DNA of 64,000 bases, taken from assembly GCA_013400115.1 (NCBI GenBank), contig VXBP01003481.1:157678-221677 (forward strand), given 5' to 3'. This document shows positions 1 to 12,422 of this stretch, piece after piece. The stretch is from Rhinopomastus cyanomelas. Lineage: Eukaryota > Chordata > Aves > Bucerotiformes > Rhinopomastidae. Every line of letters starts with the position of its first letter. Position 1 is the first letter of the stretch. The position numbers and the translations under genes are program-made. The notes below the pieces were generated by a model. It did not search any database, was not told the origin of the DNA, and saw only the letters and a program-made list of their open reading frames with translations.

Positions 1-3000
1 TCCATCCGTAAGCCCCACCCATCACAAATTATTGAACTCAGAAGTAGGAAGCTGCTTTTCTCTGCTCCACCTGAAGGGTGGCCAGATTATTATTTACATT
101 GGCAAATGTTTTCCAGCTGCCCCAACAGCTGGAAATTCAACAGATGCATCTCTGTTGAAGTCAGTGTACGTTGTCAGAAAAGGACATGACAATGCTGTCC
201 CCAGAAAGAACAGAATTGCTGGCCTGGTCTCCTACAACTCGAAACAAGAATGGTTCTCTCTTTGCAGCCTCTGCACAGATCAGATGATGAATTGAAGTCA
301 CGCTGGGAAAAAGAAGGTAGGCTCCTCTTACGGATGTGCTTGAAAATGCAAATTGCTGCTTTGTGAAGACTTAATCATCTCTGAAAAAGTTTATATGGCC
401 ACGTTATTCTCTGCTAGACTTTTAGAAAGAGAAGACCAGAGCTGTGTTGTCTTTATGTAGATGGCAGTACAACCCAAAGTGGCTGAGTGACCTTGCTGGT
501 GGTTCCAGCCAAAGGGCTGAACACGAGCCATAGCAAGAGAGAAAGCTGTGGATACTTGAGGAAGACAAAACTCTTCTAGATGCAATGAACGGAGATGTTC
601 TGGGGCACTGGCATCGACCCTCTGCCAAATCCTCTTAAGTCTTATTTCCTCCTCACTAGGCTTTCTGAATGATTGCTGATCAGGTTCTATTAGCATGAAG
701 AATGACACTCTGACATTTGCCCTCAGGAGATCACTGGCTGCTGTTTCTGTGCTGTTGCAAGTGGCATTAAAAAAAAAGTCTCAACAGTTGCAGTCATTTT
801 GATCTGGTTCACCCTGACCTGCAAAAATCACTTTCCTCTGTGTTAGGTTTTGGATTACAGATGAAACTATGAGCAATAACCTCTGAAGTAGTCTGCTGCT
901 GCCTCACTGTTCACGTTAACTGGAGCTGAGACACATCTCAACAGTTAACAGTTTTGTGCAGCAATTCTAGTGTCCTCCTGTGAAAACAGCGGCTCCGTGT
1001 CAGAACGACAGCGCTACCATAATATTATTTAAACTAGCCACAAGTTTCAGTTTCAATATAACAATAAATACAAAACTCCCTGTTCAAACAGCTCCTCAAA
1101 AATACAGTAGTTTCAGAAAGAAACTGCACAGATAGCAACTGTTCCTCCCGAGGGAAGTGACTAACAGGTCTGGCAGTCTCTCTCCTCTTCCTCACTTCCC
1201 CATTTACGGGAGGGAAGCAGAGAAATCACAGAGATCAGGCACTGCTGTCCCAAACGATGAAGTCGGTACTCAGCACCGTGTACGTGGAACAATCGGGAAC
1301 GTGCGTGTGCTGCTCTCAAGGAGGGGTGTGTGTGCAGTAGACTCAGGCACGTCACGGCTGGCCGTTTGTTTTCCGATTCACTGCTGTCTGAGACCTGAAT
1401 AACCAAGTCTATTTCTGTGTAATTAGTGATGGCTGGGATACTGTTAGCATCCTCTGAGGTAATGGGGCTCAACTAGGATGCTGCTCTGAGGCTAAGCAGG
1501 TGCAGGTGGCAGTAAAATCTGAGCCCTCTCACAAGAACAGCAACGGCTTTTCGTCATTTCTAGGCTGTGACGTTGACACACCCTGGAATATAAAAAAGTG
1601 TTATCCCAGAATCACGCTGTCCAAACAGAGTATTTTTTGATTGTTTGAGGTAAACATAAGCAAAACTCCATGAGCTTGTTTTGGGGTGGGAATTTCCCAG
1701 AATCTGGCCTCTGCTTCACATGGGAACCTGGAGATGAGCCAGCCCTGCCCAGGTATCTGTGAGGTGGTGAGCTCCAAGCAGTCTCTTCTCCAGTAACTTG
1801 CTTTGCCTAAAATGCTCTCTCATTCCAAGCCTTCTTGCAAGTTGTTAGTAAGTACTGACTTCAGTTTTAGCTTCTCCTTAGCTTTAAGTAACAGCATCTT
1901 GAAGCTCCTGTGTGCAATTTTCTTCCCTGTGTTATATATACTGATTTGCCAAAGGATGCTATATTGTGTTTCAGAAATTTATTCTCAGAAGCTTAGTGAA
2001 CTAGAAAGTTCATAAATAACAGCATTCCAGATTTCAAATTCACTTGCAGTTAACCCAGTGGATTTGCACCTCACATGTTTAATAGAAAAGTAATTCTGAA
2101 AATGAGAATGAAATTATCTACTCAGCTACTAAGACTTCTACTAAATTACCTGTAAAAAACAGCAAGATGATTCTCTGAAGCACAGGCCGTTCAAAGTAAA
2201 ACTATGATTCAAACTTCTGTGTTAAGTTACTAAGTTTAGATAACTACGTGATAGCCAAAGCTACTGAGATTGCTCTCAGCAAGAACCACCAGGCACTCCC
2301 TTTGGCACAGAAAAGGGTGAAGCGCAGCCACGGGTCATGTATTTTTTCTTCTAAAGATCAGCTAAGAAACCTCATCAGTAGCTTATAGTGAAAAACTATT
2401 AAAAGTTGTACTGATAGTCTTTTTACATGGTTAGATTTATGAAGAGATAGATGGCACCATGACTACATGAACAATAAATACCACTTCACTCCCAACACCT
2501 TCAGTTTTGCCTGCTACCCATCCAAAAGGCAGTAGTATTTACCTTCTTTTCTTCAATTACATTTCAGCCTTGAGTTACATCACTGCATGGTTTAGAGCAC
2601 TTTGGGGTACTTTTGACATAAGCCTGCTATAAAGAACAGCTTTTGTCACTCAACATTTTATTTTCAATACTCTGGCAATGCCCTGATGCTTCACCACGAA
2701 AAGACATGAACTCAAATGTACCCATTTTTCTTGGAGCAGCCCACAATAACCTCTTTAGAGCTGGCACAGAGGCTCGTCTGAGTTTGCCCTTTGTGTATCT
2801 GGGAATGAATTTTGAGTTATGTTTGTGAAGTGAGAGATGAAAGGAGGGAAGCTTACTTGAGAGGAGAGATGCAAAATACTGGGAGTGAAAGCATTTTCAA
2901 ACATAGCTTTTTTTTTTCCTTCCCAATTTCAGAGTTTTGTCTCAGATTGGTTTGCTTCTCCTGACTCTGGTAGTCCATTACTTAGCTCAGCAACACTAGT

Positions 3001-3303
3001 CCAGCCCAATCATTGCAGAAACGTTTTTACTTTCTCTCTGCTGATTCACTGCTGTTCCCACCCTTGGGTCACCTCAGAGCTCCCTCAATGCTCCTGTACA
3101 TCACCTGACATGTCAGCGTGCTCTTTCACAAGTGTTCTCACTGGTCTCATGCCTGCTTGAGAAGATGATTCACAACTTCTCTTTCTTTTCTAAAGGGTAA
3201 TGAGATGTATTCATCGCTGCATTACTGTGTCCTGCTGCTGCCATAGCTTGCTCTCAGTGGAGTCACTACTGGTCTACAGCAACAAGCTGTTGCTTGAGGC
3301 TGC
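1..3303. other. intergenic, no gene recognised
   Basis: I see no conserved protein, splice-bounded exon or repeat end here. The open frames are short, and their translations have no domain signature. The sequence is ordinary AT-leaning intergenic DNA upstream of the CR1 copies. Confidence 0.6.
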
Positions 3304-3583
3304 TCCTGGAATGGGTTGCCCAGGGAGGTGGTTGGGGCCCCATCGCTGGAGGTGTTTAAGGCCAGGCTGGATGGGGCTCTGGCCAGCCTGGTCTAGGGTG
3401 GGGTGTCCCTGCCTATGGTGGGGGGGGTTGGAACTGGATGATGGTTCCTTCCAGCCCTGAGTGATTCTGATTCTATAACTTCTCCAGTGAAGTGATCCTG
3501 CTGTGGCAGGGGGATTGGTCTAGATGATCTTTTGGGATCCCTTCCAATCCCTAATGATTCCATGATTCTATGATTCTATGCTA
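3304..3583 (+). mobile_element. CR1 LINE 3' end with composite double tail
   Basis: The left part carries the CR1 stretch for the last residues of ORF2 (gggttgcccagggaggtgg) and then the classic tail (ggctctggccagcctggtct). Instead of ending at its gattctgattctat terminus (about 3460-3475), it runs directly into the last ~95 bases of a different CR1 tail type (cctgctgtggcagggggatt). It finally ends in an ATTCTATG microsatellite. The same join recurs at 24,616-24,797, so it is a subfamily structure rather than a chance nested insertion. The copy is strongly 5' truncated, as is usual for CR1. Confidence 0.88.
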
Positions 3584-4669
3584 AGTCAGGCAACTCCTCG
3601 TTTCTCTGCCCCTCTTCCCAGCTTCTAGCTGAGAATATCCACGTGGCTTCTCTCTTCGCTTAATGTCATTGGTAATCAACTCCGATGTTCACGGTGCTCG
3701 GCATTTAGAACACGTTCTACATATCCCTATGCTTCATCTTTTGGCGTATCAGCGTCTTCATAGCTGTTTGTGCTTAAATTCACACTTGTGTCATTAAAAC
3801 TGTGATTACCATCCAACTTTGCAGAGCGTTTTGAGGGCAGCAACAGGGAAAATAAAGCTGCAGCACCTAGTGGCGCTATGAAATGGTTGCAGTTAAAGAT
3901 TCAGAAATCGGGGTGTTTCTTCATGTCACTCACGCTCCTCATGATGCCTTCTTATTTTTTGTAGAAATGGGGGGCTGTGTCATGTTTTTACACACACTTA
4001 ACTTTGATGGCACTGTGAATGCCAGCCTGCTACTGTTCTTTCCAATTCCACTTCATGTAGCTATCAGCCATGGAAGGATAAATACAGCTAAGCTTTGTCT
4101 AAACCTCTCCCTAAACTTGATTTTGAGACTTGTTCTGTTGATTTCAGATTTTGCTATAGCTGATTTAAAGAAAAACAAACACAGCACTCATTTCATGATT
4201 TGCTTTATATCTGCAAGCAATGTATTTGTTTGTTCTCCCTGCCTGTGTGTGTGTTCTTGCCTCCTCTCTCCTCTGTAGGCATCCCTTTGAGGCTGTGATA
4301 AAGAACAGACAAGGATGTATCACATCCTTACCCATTCATTCAAGCTTAAGTTACTTAGGAACGTCCATAAGGGGTCTTATTGCCTCCCATCTCCATTGCT
4401 GATCAGTCCATAGATGATTGGACTTACCTGAGGTATTCAAAACAGGTAGCCAGTAACTTATGGATACCTTGGCTTCCTGATTCTGCCTGCTGAAAATGGA
4501 GGAATGGCAGCAGGTTAAAATTTGTCATTTCTACTTTCATGTGCATCAGAGGGGAAAGAAATAAGGAACCTCACCCCAGCTACCTACTATAATCCAGCTT
4601 CAGAAGAGCTCTGCTTGTATCCCTCATCCAAGTGTGTGTTATTTATAAAGACTTCCAGTCACCAAACTA
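3584..4669. other. intergenic, no gene recognised
   Basis: There is a 131-codon open frame at 3883-4278, but its translation is hydrophobic and low in complexity, with no recognisable motif or splice context. I treat it as a chance frame. Confidence 0.5.
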
Positions 4670-5392
4670 GTGGTTATAAATGGGGGGTCGGAGTGGCTGG
4701 AGAGCAGCCAAACAGAAAGGGATCTGGGGGTGCTGATCGATACCCGCCTGAACATGAGCCAGCAGTGTGCCCAGGTGGCCAAGAGGGCCAATGGCATCCT
4801 GGCCTGCATCAGGAATGGTGTGGCCAGCAGGAGCAGGGAGGTCATTCTGCCCCTGTACTCTGCACTGGTTAGGCCGCACCTTGAGTACTGTGTCCAGTTC
4901 TGGGCCCCTCCATTTAGGAAGGACAGTGAGGTGCTTGAGCGTGTCCAGAGAAGGGCAACGAGGCTGGTGAGGGGCCTTGAGCACAAGCCCTATGAGGAGA
5001 GGCTGAGGGAGCTGGGATTGTTTAGCCTTGAGAAGAGGAGGCTCAGGGGAGACCTTATTGCTGTCTACAACTACCTGAGGGGTGGTTGTGGCCAGGAGGA
5101 GGTTGCTCTCTTCTCTCAGGCAGCCAGCACCAGAACAAGAGGACACAGCCTCAAGCTGCGCCAGGGGAAATTTAGGCTTGAGGTGAGGAGAAAGTTCTTC
5201 ACTGAGAGAGTCATTGGCCACTGGAATGGCCTGCCCAGGGAGGTGGTGGAGTCGCCAACTCTGGAGCTGTTCAAGGCAGGATTGGACGTGGCACTTGGTG
5301 CCATGGTCTAGCCTTGAGCTCTATGGTGACAGGTTGGACTTGATGATCTATGAGGTCTCTTCCAACCTTGATAATACTGTGATAAATTTGGT
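4670..5392 (+). mobile_element. CR1 LINE, ORF2 C-terminal part and 3' end, reading frame intact
   Basis: A frame from 4670 to 5311 encodes about 213 residues of the C-terminal end of the CR1 ORF2 polyprotein, downstream of the reverse transcriptase catalytic core. Hallmarks are ERDLGVLID, QCAQVAKRANGIL, LYSALVRPHLEYC, ELGLFSLEKRRLRGDLIAVY and HWNGLPREVVESP. The frame has no stop or frameshift before its natural end, so this is a fairly young copy. It is 5' truncated and lacks the endonuclease and the RT active site, so it cannot move by itself. The tail after the stop (ggttggacttgatgatcta) ends near 5390 in a GATAATACTGTGATA-like terminus that differs from the other copies here. Confidence 0.93.
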
Positions 5393-6037
5393 AGGGTCTG
5401 ACATAAAAGATACTGACCTTAATTTTCACACTTTCAGCAGCTCACTAATTGACTCGAGCAATGCCAGGGCCGGTATCATTACTTTATCCGCTCTCTTTAA
5501 GAAAAGGGCGTAAAGCAAACTCCTCAGCATGGAAAAAGATTACATTAAAGTCAATATTTACTCTTTGGTCAGGTGGGTCAGTTTTGGAATCGATCCAGTC
5601 AGCCTTGGTAAGTGTAAGCCTTTAGAGGAATTTTCAGTTCACCCCACCCAGCCAGCTAGCACAGCTTTGTTCAGCGTTTCAAGCCTTGCCTGGCTCCTGC
5701 AGATACTGTCCTGTATTTATTGATACAGAGCCCTTCTATGGATAAGAACCATAAGCTCTTTGTGCTCAGCAGTCTCACCCCAGTCATGTGGTGAAGGAAG
5801 CAGCTGACTGGCCTTTCCCTCCCATCATGTCCTTTTGTATGAAGATAAGATCTTTCTGCAACCTGTGCATACAGAAAAGATGCCACAAGCAAACAGGTGT
5901 TTTCAACAGGAAGGAAGAGAGAAAAACAAATAAACCCAAGTCTGCAAGAGGAAGAAGGCTGTGACACACTGTCCTAACTTTCTAATACTTTCCATTTTGA
6001 ATCCACCCCTAGCCCTGCTACCAGAAAATCTTGGGTG
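5393..6037. other. intergenic, no gene recognised
   Basis: This is a spacer between two CR1 copies. I see no exon, RNA gene or other structure in it. Confidence 0.5.
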
Positions 6038-6171
6038 TCTCAGAATCACAGAATCATAGAACATTAGGGATTGGAAGGGACCTCCAAAGATCATTTAGTC
6101 CAATCCCCCTGCCAGAGTAGGATCACCTTGACCAAGTCACACAGGAACGTATCCAGGCAGGATTGGAATGG
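6038..6171 (-). mobile_element. CR1 LINE 3' tail fragment
   Basis: The + strand reads as the reverse complement of a CR1 tail: cagaatcacagaatcataga, then gggattggaagggacctcc, then ccaatccccctgccagagta. The 3' end is at 6038. Only about 130 bases remain. Confidence 0.88.
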
Positions 6172-7948
6172 GCTTTTGGCTGCTTTAGACAGGAGGACTA
6201 GCAAGTTATGTTTAAAACAAATAACTAACCAAAAAGTGAGTCACTTAATAAAGTTCAGTTTGCCTGCAAGCATTTTCCTGTGGATAAGTTACACCAGCAT
6301 TTGCTAGCTTTGAAAAACTAACTGAAGGTCTACAAGATGTACAGGCTTTTTTTACATATTGCAGAAGAAAGCTTTGTGGAACTTGTATTTCAGTAGTTAT
6401 TGCAGAAAACACCCTTGTGTTTATGTCCTCTGATGTTGACTAACCTTAAGTCTAGCACCAATGTAAAAGGTTGGTTTGGGGTTTTTTTTCCACTAAAACT
6501 TTCACCTTGTCTTTGAACACACAACCAAAAAAGGTTAGTCCTTTCCCACACATAGACCAACAAAAAACCCCTCTAAAACAAGGGTCTTTACAACCTGTAT
6601 CTTGATTTGGCATGTTAAAAAGAAATACCATGGGCTTCTGTCTAAATTACTTTCCTGTCAGTATTAACCCTAGCACCGTATTCAACATGATGCAGACTGT
6701 GTCACTGACATCAATTACAGAATCATAGAATCAATTGTTTTGTTTCAAACCCTACACAAGTACCCGTAGGTGTTTTATACTGTCTGAGCAGGAGAGCACA
6801 ACCTGCTGTTGTAAAGAGAAAGTAAAACAATTTAAGGTTTAAAAAAAACACCCAGAAAAGCTTTGATGGATTTCCCTTTTTGTTCCATCTCATGAGTAAA
6901 GAAACTTCCAAATTACACTTTATAGTTGGCGCAAAACTAGCCAGGTCTACTTTGAAGTGTCCTTGGAATTTATACAATTGAAACCAATTAGAACGAAATG
7001 AATCTGCCAAGGAATGGCTTAAACAAGATCACCCAGTTCAGCAGGAAAATGAAAAAGCATAGAGGCTCTACTAAAAGTAGGTTTTTATATAGTCTTGGAG
7101 TTAAATTAAGCTGGGCTTTAGCCTCATTGCAAACAAGCCAAGTAGTGCAGAGGCTGTGAAATCCCCCAGAGGACATGACTGCCTATTCCCAAGCAGGAGC
7201 TTTAATCACATAATCACTGCTGGCTTGTAGCAATACTTAAGCTCACCCTGATGCCTAAACACCTTCACTTATGTCCCAGCCGTAAGGGAAGCCTTTGCTG
7301 TTTCAGCACCCAAGAAAATGTCTTCTGATTCCTTGGTATCTCCCTTCAGCAACTCTTGTCAGTGCACTTTGAGCAGAGCTGTCTTCTTCCACTCCCAAGG
7401 AATTCAGTAAAATCTCTGCGCTCAGCAAGTTGGCATCAACCATCACTGTGCCCTGTCAGCCAGTCTCTACCTCCTGGAGGTTAATCCTGCCACTTGTTAT
7501 CTCCATGAACATCTTTAGCTGCTGAATAATGCTTGTGGGGCCTGTGAAATCAGAAATGGCATTTCTGACTTTCTTGCAGGTTCTCAGAGTGAATGAAAGA
7601 ACAGAAGCTAGAAAAAATGTTTTAAATAACAGGAAAGAAAATACCTATGTTACATGCACACACCACAAAACCATCCATGCTGCCACTGAAGCTCACCTAC
7701 ATTCTGATTAAATCCTGGGACAAGCTGATTTCAAATTAAGGAGGAAGCTGATGTTTCATGGCATTATCTTGGCTTTTTCTTCCTGAGACATCAACATTTC
7801 AAAAATAAAAAAAATGCAGTTAGATTCTTCAACCAAACAAGCTGAGTCTGCTGGAGGGGCACGTTGTGTTCCCCCACGTACAAAAGCAGAAGATGTGTGC
7901 ACACAATCAACTGCTACTTTTCAGAACTAATTTCCCCTGGTTAAAATA
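6172..7948. other. intergenic, no gene recognised
   Basis: This is AT-rich intergenic DNA. A ~17-base CR1-tail-like piece (acagaatcatagaatca) sits at about 6718-6734 and may be a remnant. Nothing else stands out. Confidence 0.5.
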
Positions 7949-8297
7949 TTTTTCAATCTTATTGGTGACCTCATTAATGTCTATAAATATGTGAAGGGTG
8001 AGTGCCAGGAGGATGGAGCCAGGTTCTTCTCGGTGTCATCTAATGATAGGACAAGGGGCAATGGGTGTGAGCTGGAAAAGAGGAGGTTTCACATCAATAT
8101 GAGAAGGAACTTCTTCACAGTGAGGATGACAGAGCACTGGAATGCCCAGAGGGATTCGTCTTCTTCTCTGGAGACATTTAAAACCCACCTGGGTATGTTC
8201 CTGTGTGACTTGGTCTAGGTGGTCCTGCTGTGGCGGGGGGATTGGACTAGATGATCTTTCAAGGTGCCTTCTAACCCCTAACATTCTGTGATCTGTA
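7949..8297 (+). mobile_element. CR1 LINE 3' end
   Basis: The element is in sense orientation. It carries decayed ORF2 C-terminal coding sequence (gaggaggtttcacatcaata, ttcttcacagtgagg) and then the tail (gtgtgacttggtctaggtgg, gattggactagatgatcttt). It ends near 8297 in taacattctgtgat. Deletions in the coding part show it is dead. It belongs to the same subfamily as the inverted copy at 8738-9031. Confidence 0.92.
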
Positions 8298-8737
8298 AAG
8301 AATACGAGACTCTTACTCTGCTTAGAGAGACAGGATCGGGATATAACAAATAATCTCTCATTCTGGATTATGAACTGGGCATAAGAACATAAATGGAAGC
8401 AAACCTAGAGTTTTTGTTATTAACACTGAGGAAGAAGTTGCTTCTGAGCAAACTACATTTGTCTGTACGTATATTTGTCAACCTTCCATGGCTCACAATT
8501 AAATAGGTTGTGACAGGCAGGAGAGGGAGAAAAATCAATGTATGAGACCTGTCAAAATCTGTCAGTCTCACACATATTTTCATCAGCCCTGCATCTCACC
8601 ACTGAAGCACATCCTGCCTGCACATCCTTTTTCATCTTCTGTGCCAGCATAGCTGCCTGACCTAAACTAGGATCTGCTGACCAAATGCATCAGGTGCTTG
8701 AGGCTGATACGTACTTGGATATACACTGGAAGGAGGT

Positions 8738-9031
8738 CACAGAATCACAGAATCATTAGGGACTGGAAGCAACCTCGAAAGATGATCTAGTCCAATCCCC
8801 CTGCCACAGCAGGACCACTTAGACTAAGCCACAAAGGAACATACCCAGGTGGGTTTTAAATGTCTCCAGAGAAGGAGACTCCACAACCCCCCTGGGCAGC
8901 CCCTTCCAGTCCTCTGTCATCCTCACTGTGAAGAAGTTCCTTCTCCTATTGATGTAGAACCTCTTGTATTCCAGCTGACACCCTTTGTCTTATCACTAGA
9001 TGATACTGAGAAGAGCCTGGCTCTGTCACCA
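8738..9031 (-). mobile_element. CR1 LINE 3' end, inverted relative to its neighbour
   Basis: The + strand shows the reverse-complement tail (cacagaatcacagaatcatt, aatccccctgccacagcagg). The reversed ORF2 end follows (tctccagagaaggagactcc, aagaagttccttctcctatt). It lies about 440 bp from the same-subfamily element at 7949-8297 in opposite orientation. Confidence 0.92.
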
Positions 9032-9227
9032 CACTGCACTGGAGCTGGAAATGTGCTTCAAGACAGGCCCTCACCTGATGACAGGCCCTGCTAGAGGCCC
9101 CAGTCTGCTTCTGCAGCATTAGACCTCAGAGGCCGGACTCCCTTCCTGCAGCCTGATATACAAGTGTGCACTAGGCAGTGTTACTCAGCACGTGCCCTCT
9201 GAGAGGGGCAAAAAAGACCATTATGCC

Positions 9228-9451
9228 ACGGGAGGATTGGACTGGATATTAGGAAGACCACCTTTACTGAAAGGGTTATCAGACTTTAGAACAGACTGTC
9301 CAGGGCTCTGCCTGGGTGGAGATATTTGAGTCACACAGACACAGTACTTTGGGAAATGGTTTAACTGAGGACTTGTCAGTGTTGGGTTAATGCTTGGACT
9401 CAGTGATCTTGAAGGTCTTTCCCAGTCTAGGCAACTCTGTGACTCTATATT
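9228..9451 (+). mobile_element. CR1 LINE 3' end, older subfamily
   Basis: This is a diverged CR1 in sense orientation. It carries the ORF2-end remnant (actggatattaggaagacca) and the tail type with gtgttgggttaatgcttgga, cagtgatcttgaaggtcttt and a terminal gactctat. Its divergence suggests an old insertion. Confidence 0.85.
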
Positions 9452-9498
9452 GATGTGCAGGCAGTTCTTGTACTAAGATAAAGAGAAGTAGATGTTAA

Positions 9499-9772
9499 GT
9501 CTCTTCTCACAAGTAACAAGGGGTGAGAGGAAACGGCCTCATGTTGCTCCAAGGGAAGTTTAGGTTAGACTGTAGAAAAAACTTCATTTACAGGTTTGTT
9601 AGACATTGGAACAGGCTGCCCAGCAAGGAGGGTTGAATCATCATCCCTGTCGTGTTTACAAGTCATGTAGATATGGAGCTGAGGGATATGGTTTAGTGGC
9701 GGGCTTGGTAGTGTTGGGTTAGTGACTCAATGATCTTGAAAGTGTTTTCCAACCTGAATGACTCTATGGTAT
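9499..9772 (+). mobile_element. CR1 LINE 3' end, older subfamily
   Basis: This is a second sense-orientation copy of the tail type seen at 9228-9451. It includes cctcatgttgctccaaggga, gacattggaacaggctgccc, agtgttgggttagtgactca and a terminal gactctatgg. It lies 47 bp after the previous copy, in the same orientation. Confidence 0.87.
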
Positions 9773-11847
9773 ACGGTTAAAACTATGGAGAAGTAACTTA
9801 ACTGCAAGGTGTAGTATACAACTGTGGGGAAAATATTCTAGATACAAACAAGCTTTGCAATGTAGCAAGAGAAAGCCATCAACAAACTAACTGGGAAGGT
9901 TATAACCTAACTCCAAACACAAACAAGAAACCCTTCCCCTGAGAAGAAAGTTATCTCATGGAGCTAGAAGCTCTACTAGTGGTCTTTCTAGCTTTAAAAT
10001 ACACAGATATGTCAGGGTGTAACAGGTGGAAAGAAGTAAGAGCACTTGTGCATAGAGAAGTCACTAATACAGAGATTACTTTTATTGTTTGGTGAAATTC
10101 TGGAAAGCTGCTCTGCAGCATCAGAACCTCCACAATAAGGCAGTGCTGCATTCAGGAAAGTTCCTTCATCACCTACATTCTCTCAATACTGTAAAAGTAG
10201 TACAAAATCAATCAAGCCTGAAATTTTAAGAAACATTTCTGTATCAAACATCTTCATTTCAATTCACTCATTATAGAGCTCAAGTTCTTGATTTTTTAGT
10301 GCTCTGCAGTTCTTGATTTTGGCCGGGTGGTTTTTATAATGAGGTATTATTTTTTTTTTACACAGAAAAGCTATCAGGCCCTGTATGTTCTAATTTATTA
10401 CCACATGCAGTTCACTCAGAATAAACTCTGAACAGTAAGATACGAAACTTTCATTCAAAGATACAATCTTGGCACTCGGTGAATTTCTTTCTGGACCAAA
10501 CAGCATCACAAACCAGTCATGCCTAGTGATTAACTGTGGGTACTGAGGTAACGACCGACATCAAGATCAGATCTGGTTTTTATTTGCCGTACAAAAAAAG
10601 TCTGAGAGATAAAGGACTTGCTTTGAGGCAGAAATCATTAAAGTCAACATGCAAATGATCTCGTCCAGCAATTTGGGATAAAACCTCATAACCACTTTAA
10701 CACTTATCCTGAGCAGAGGTTCTCAAATTGTTGGACTAGGAAGATTGGTATCCTAGTGATTGATTCAGTAAGATGTGTGGTAAAAATGAAGGATAATGTG
10801 CTCTTTTTTCCCTCTCAAAACAAATACTAAAGACAGAAAACATTGTTGCAGGAGTTAATTAGAGAGTCCAACACTGAAACATGAAAACGATGGGGAAAAA
10901 AGTAACAAGAAAAGTTCAGCAGATTCAGTGTGACATACCAAAAGATTAGTGTAGTAGTTCTGGTCTTGAATCCCAAAACCATTTGATAGGTCTACATGTC
11001 TTTATCAGCTTGTTAAATTACCTGTCTCATAATGAATATTTGTCTTATCTATACAAGTGTACTCTGGTTTTCTTTGGCTCTGTGACATCACCTCGGTGCT
11101 TACAGGTGTTTCTTACAGGTAGCTACTTTCTTTTGCTTTCTAAACAAACACTACTAATCCCTTACATTTTTAAAACTTTAAACTGGTCTACAGGTGTAAG
11201 ACACCCAGCAAAAGCCACATGACTTTGGGGGGCTATTGAGGTGGATAACCAACGGGATGAGGTATGAATGGAGATAGGACTATGGATATGATCTGATTCG
11301 GCTCTGCCAGGGCAGATGGGTTACTGCAGGCTTCAGTCATCTACTTTAACAGAGGAACAAGTTTAGAAAGGATTAGGTTAAGAGTTCAGTAGTATCAGAC
11401 CCTAAAGGAAAAATTCATGCCTCTTTTAACAAGTAGTGGGGAGGCTAGAGACTGAAGCTTGCTGTGGAAACATCTGATGTTTCTGTAGGAAAACATAAAA
11501 ATTGTATGCACATTTCTCAGAAAGAAAAACGGAGCAGCCTGAAACTAGTAAGAAACGTTCCTTCTACTGCACTTCAGTCTTAGAACACTTTCTATAAATA
11601 ACTGCAAAATAAGCTGGCGAACTTCAAACCAGTGCTTTAACACTCCGGTGTATTTGTAGGTCTTACGTTACAACCCAAGATGTCTACTCAGCCTCAGAGT
11701 TGTTCTAGCAAGGGTTTCATTCGCGTAAGGAATTGCATTGTCTCATTTCTGTACCAGTTGTCTGAGAAGCGGATGTTCCGCGACGAGGGGCACCGCCTCT
11801 AGGTCGGTTATGTTTGTAATGGAATAAACCTGCGTTTCCTACCCTGC
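9773..11847. other. intergenic, upstream of the SLC39A10 island
   Basis: No gene or repeat is recognised. GC and CpG content rise sharply near 11,770 as the island begins. Confidence 0.5.
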
Positions 11848-12396
11848 AATGAACGAGAGGCTGCTAGGCCCCGCGTTCTCGGGAAGGCTCCTCGTCAGTT
11901 TCAGAGCCGAGCTCTACACAAGAAAACACCCCGCTACTCCCCAAAGACCTCTCCCCCCACGCCAGCCGGCAGCTCCGCGGCTGCAGGCCCTGTCCCGGCT
12001 CTGCCGCAGGCTCCCGCCGGACTCCCCGCTGAGCGCCCGCTCCGCGCGGCCCAGCGCGCGCTCAGCCTCCCGCCGGCGGCTCTTCGTCCCCTGCCCGGTC
12101 CCGGCGGCAGCCCGACCCCGAAGAGCCGCTCGCGGCCGCGGAGCTCCGCCATTTTCGCAAGAGGCTGTGGAACAGGGGAGGGGGGAGCGGAGCGGCGTCG
12201 GCGGGGGGTGAAGGGGAGGAAATGGCTCGGCATTGGGCAGAGCGGCCCGCGGGGCTGCGCCTGCAGCCCGCTCGGCGGCGCCCGGCGCGTGGCGCAGCAG
12301 CGGTTGGTGGATCGGCGCAGCGCGCGTGCTGGCGGGAGCTGCCGGAGGAGGAGGAGGAGGCGCCGGGCGGTTTGGTACCGAGCGGAGAGAGGGAGA

Positions 12397-12403
12397 TGCA
12401 CAC
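12397..12403 (+). promoter_or_regulatory. metal response element core (candidate)
   Basis: TGCACAC matches the MTF-1 core TGCRCNC and sits 20 bases upstream of a TATAAAA motif. MTF-1 is known to regulate vertebrate ZIP10 genes, mainly by repression in zinc sufficiency. A seven-base degenerate core turns up about once per kilobase by chance, so this is only a candidate. A second core in reverse orientation is at 12,930-12,936. Confidence 0.3.
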
Positions 12404-12422
12404 GGCACTCGAGTGAGGTAGC

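Noticed and set aside
3883..4278. A 131-codon + frame in intergenic DNA
   Set aside because: Its translation is low-complexity and hydrophobic, with no homology recognised, no promoter and no splice structure.
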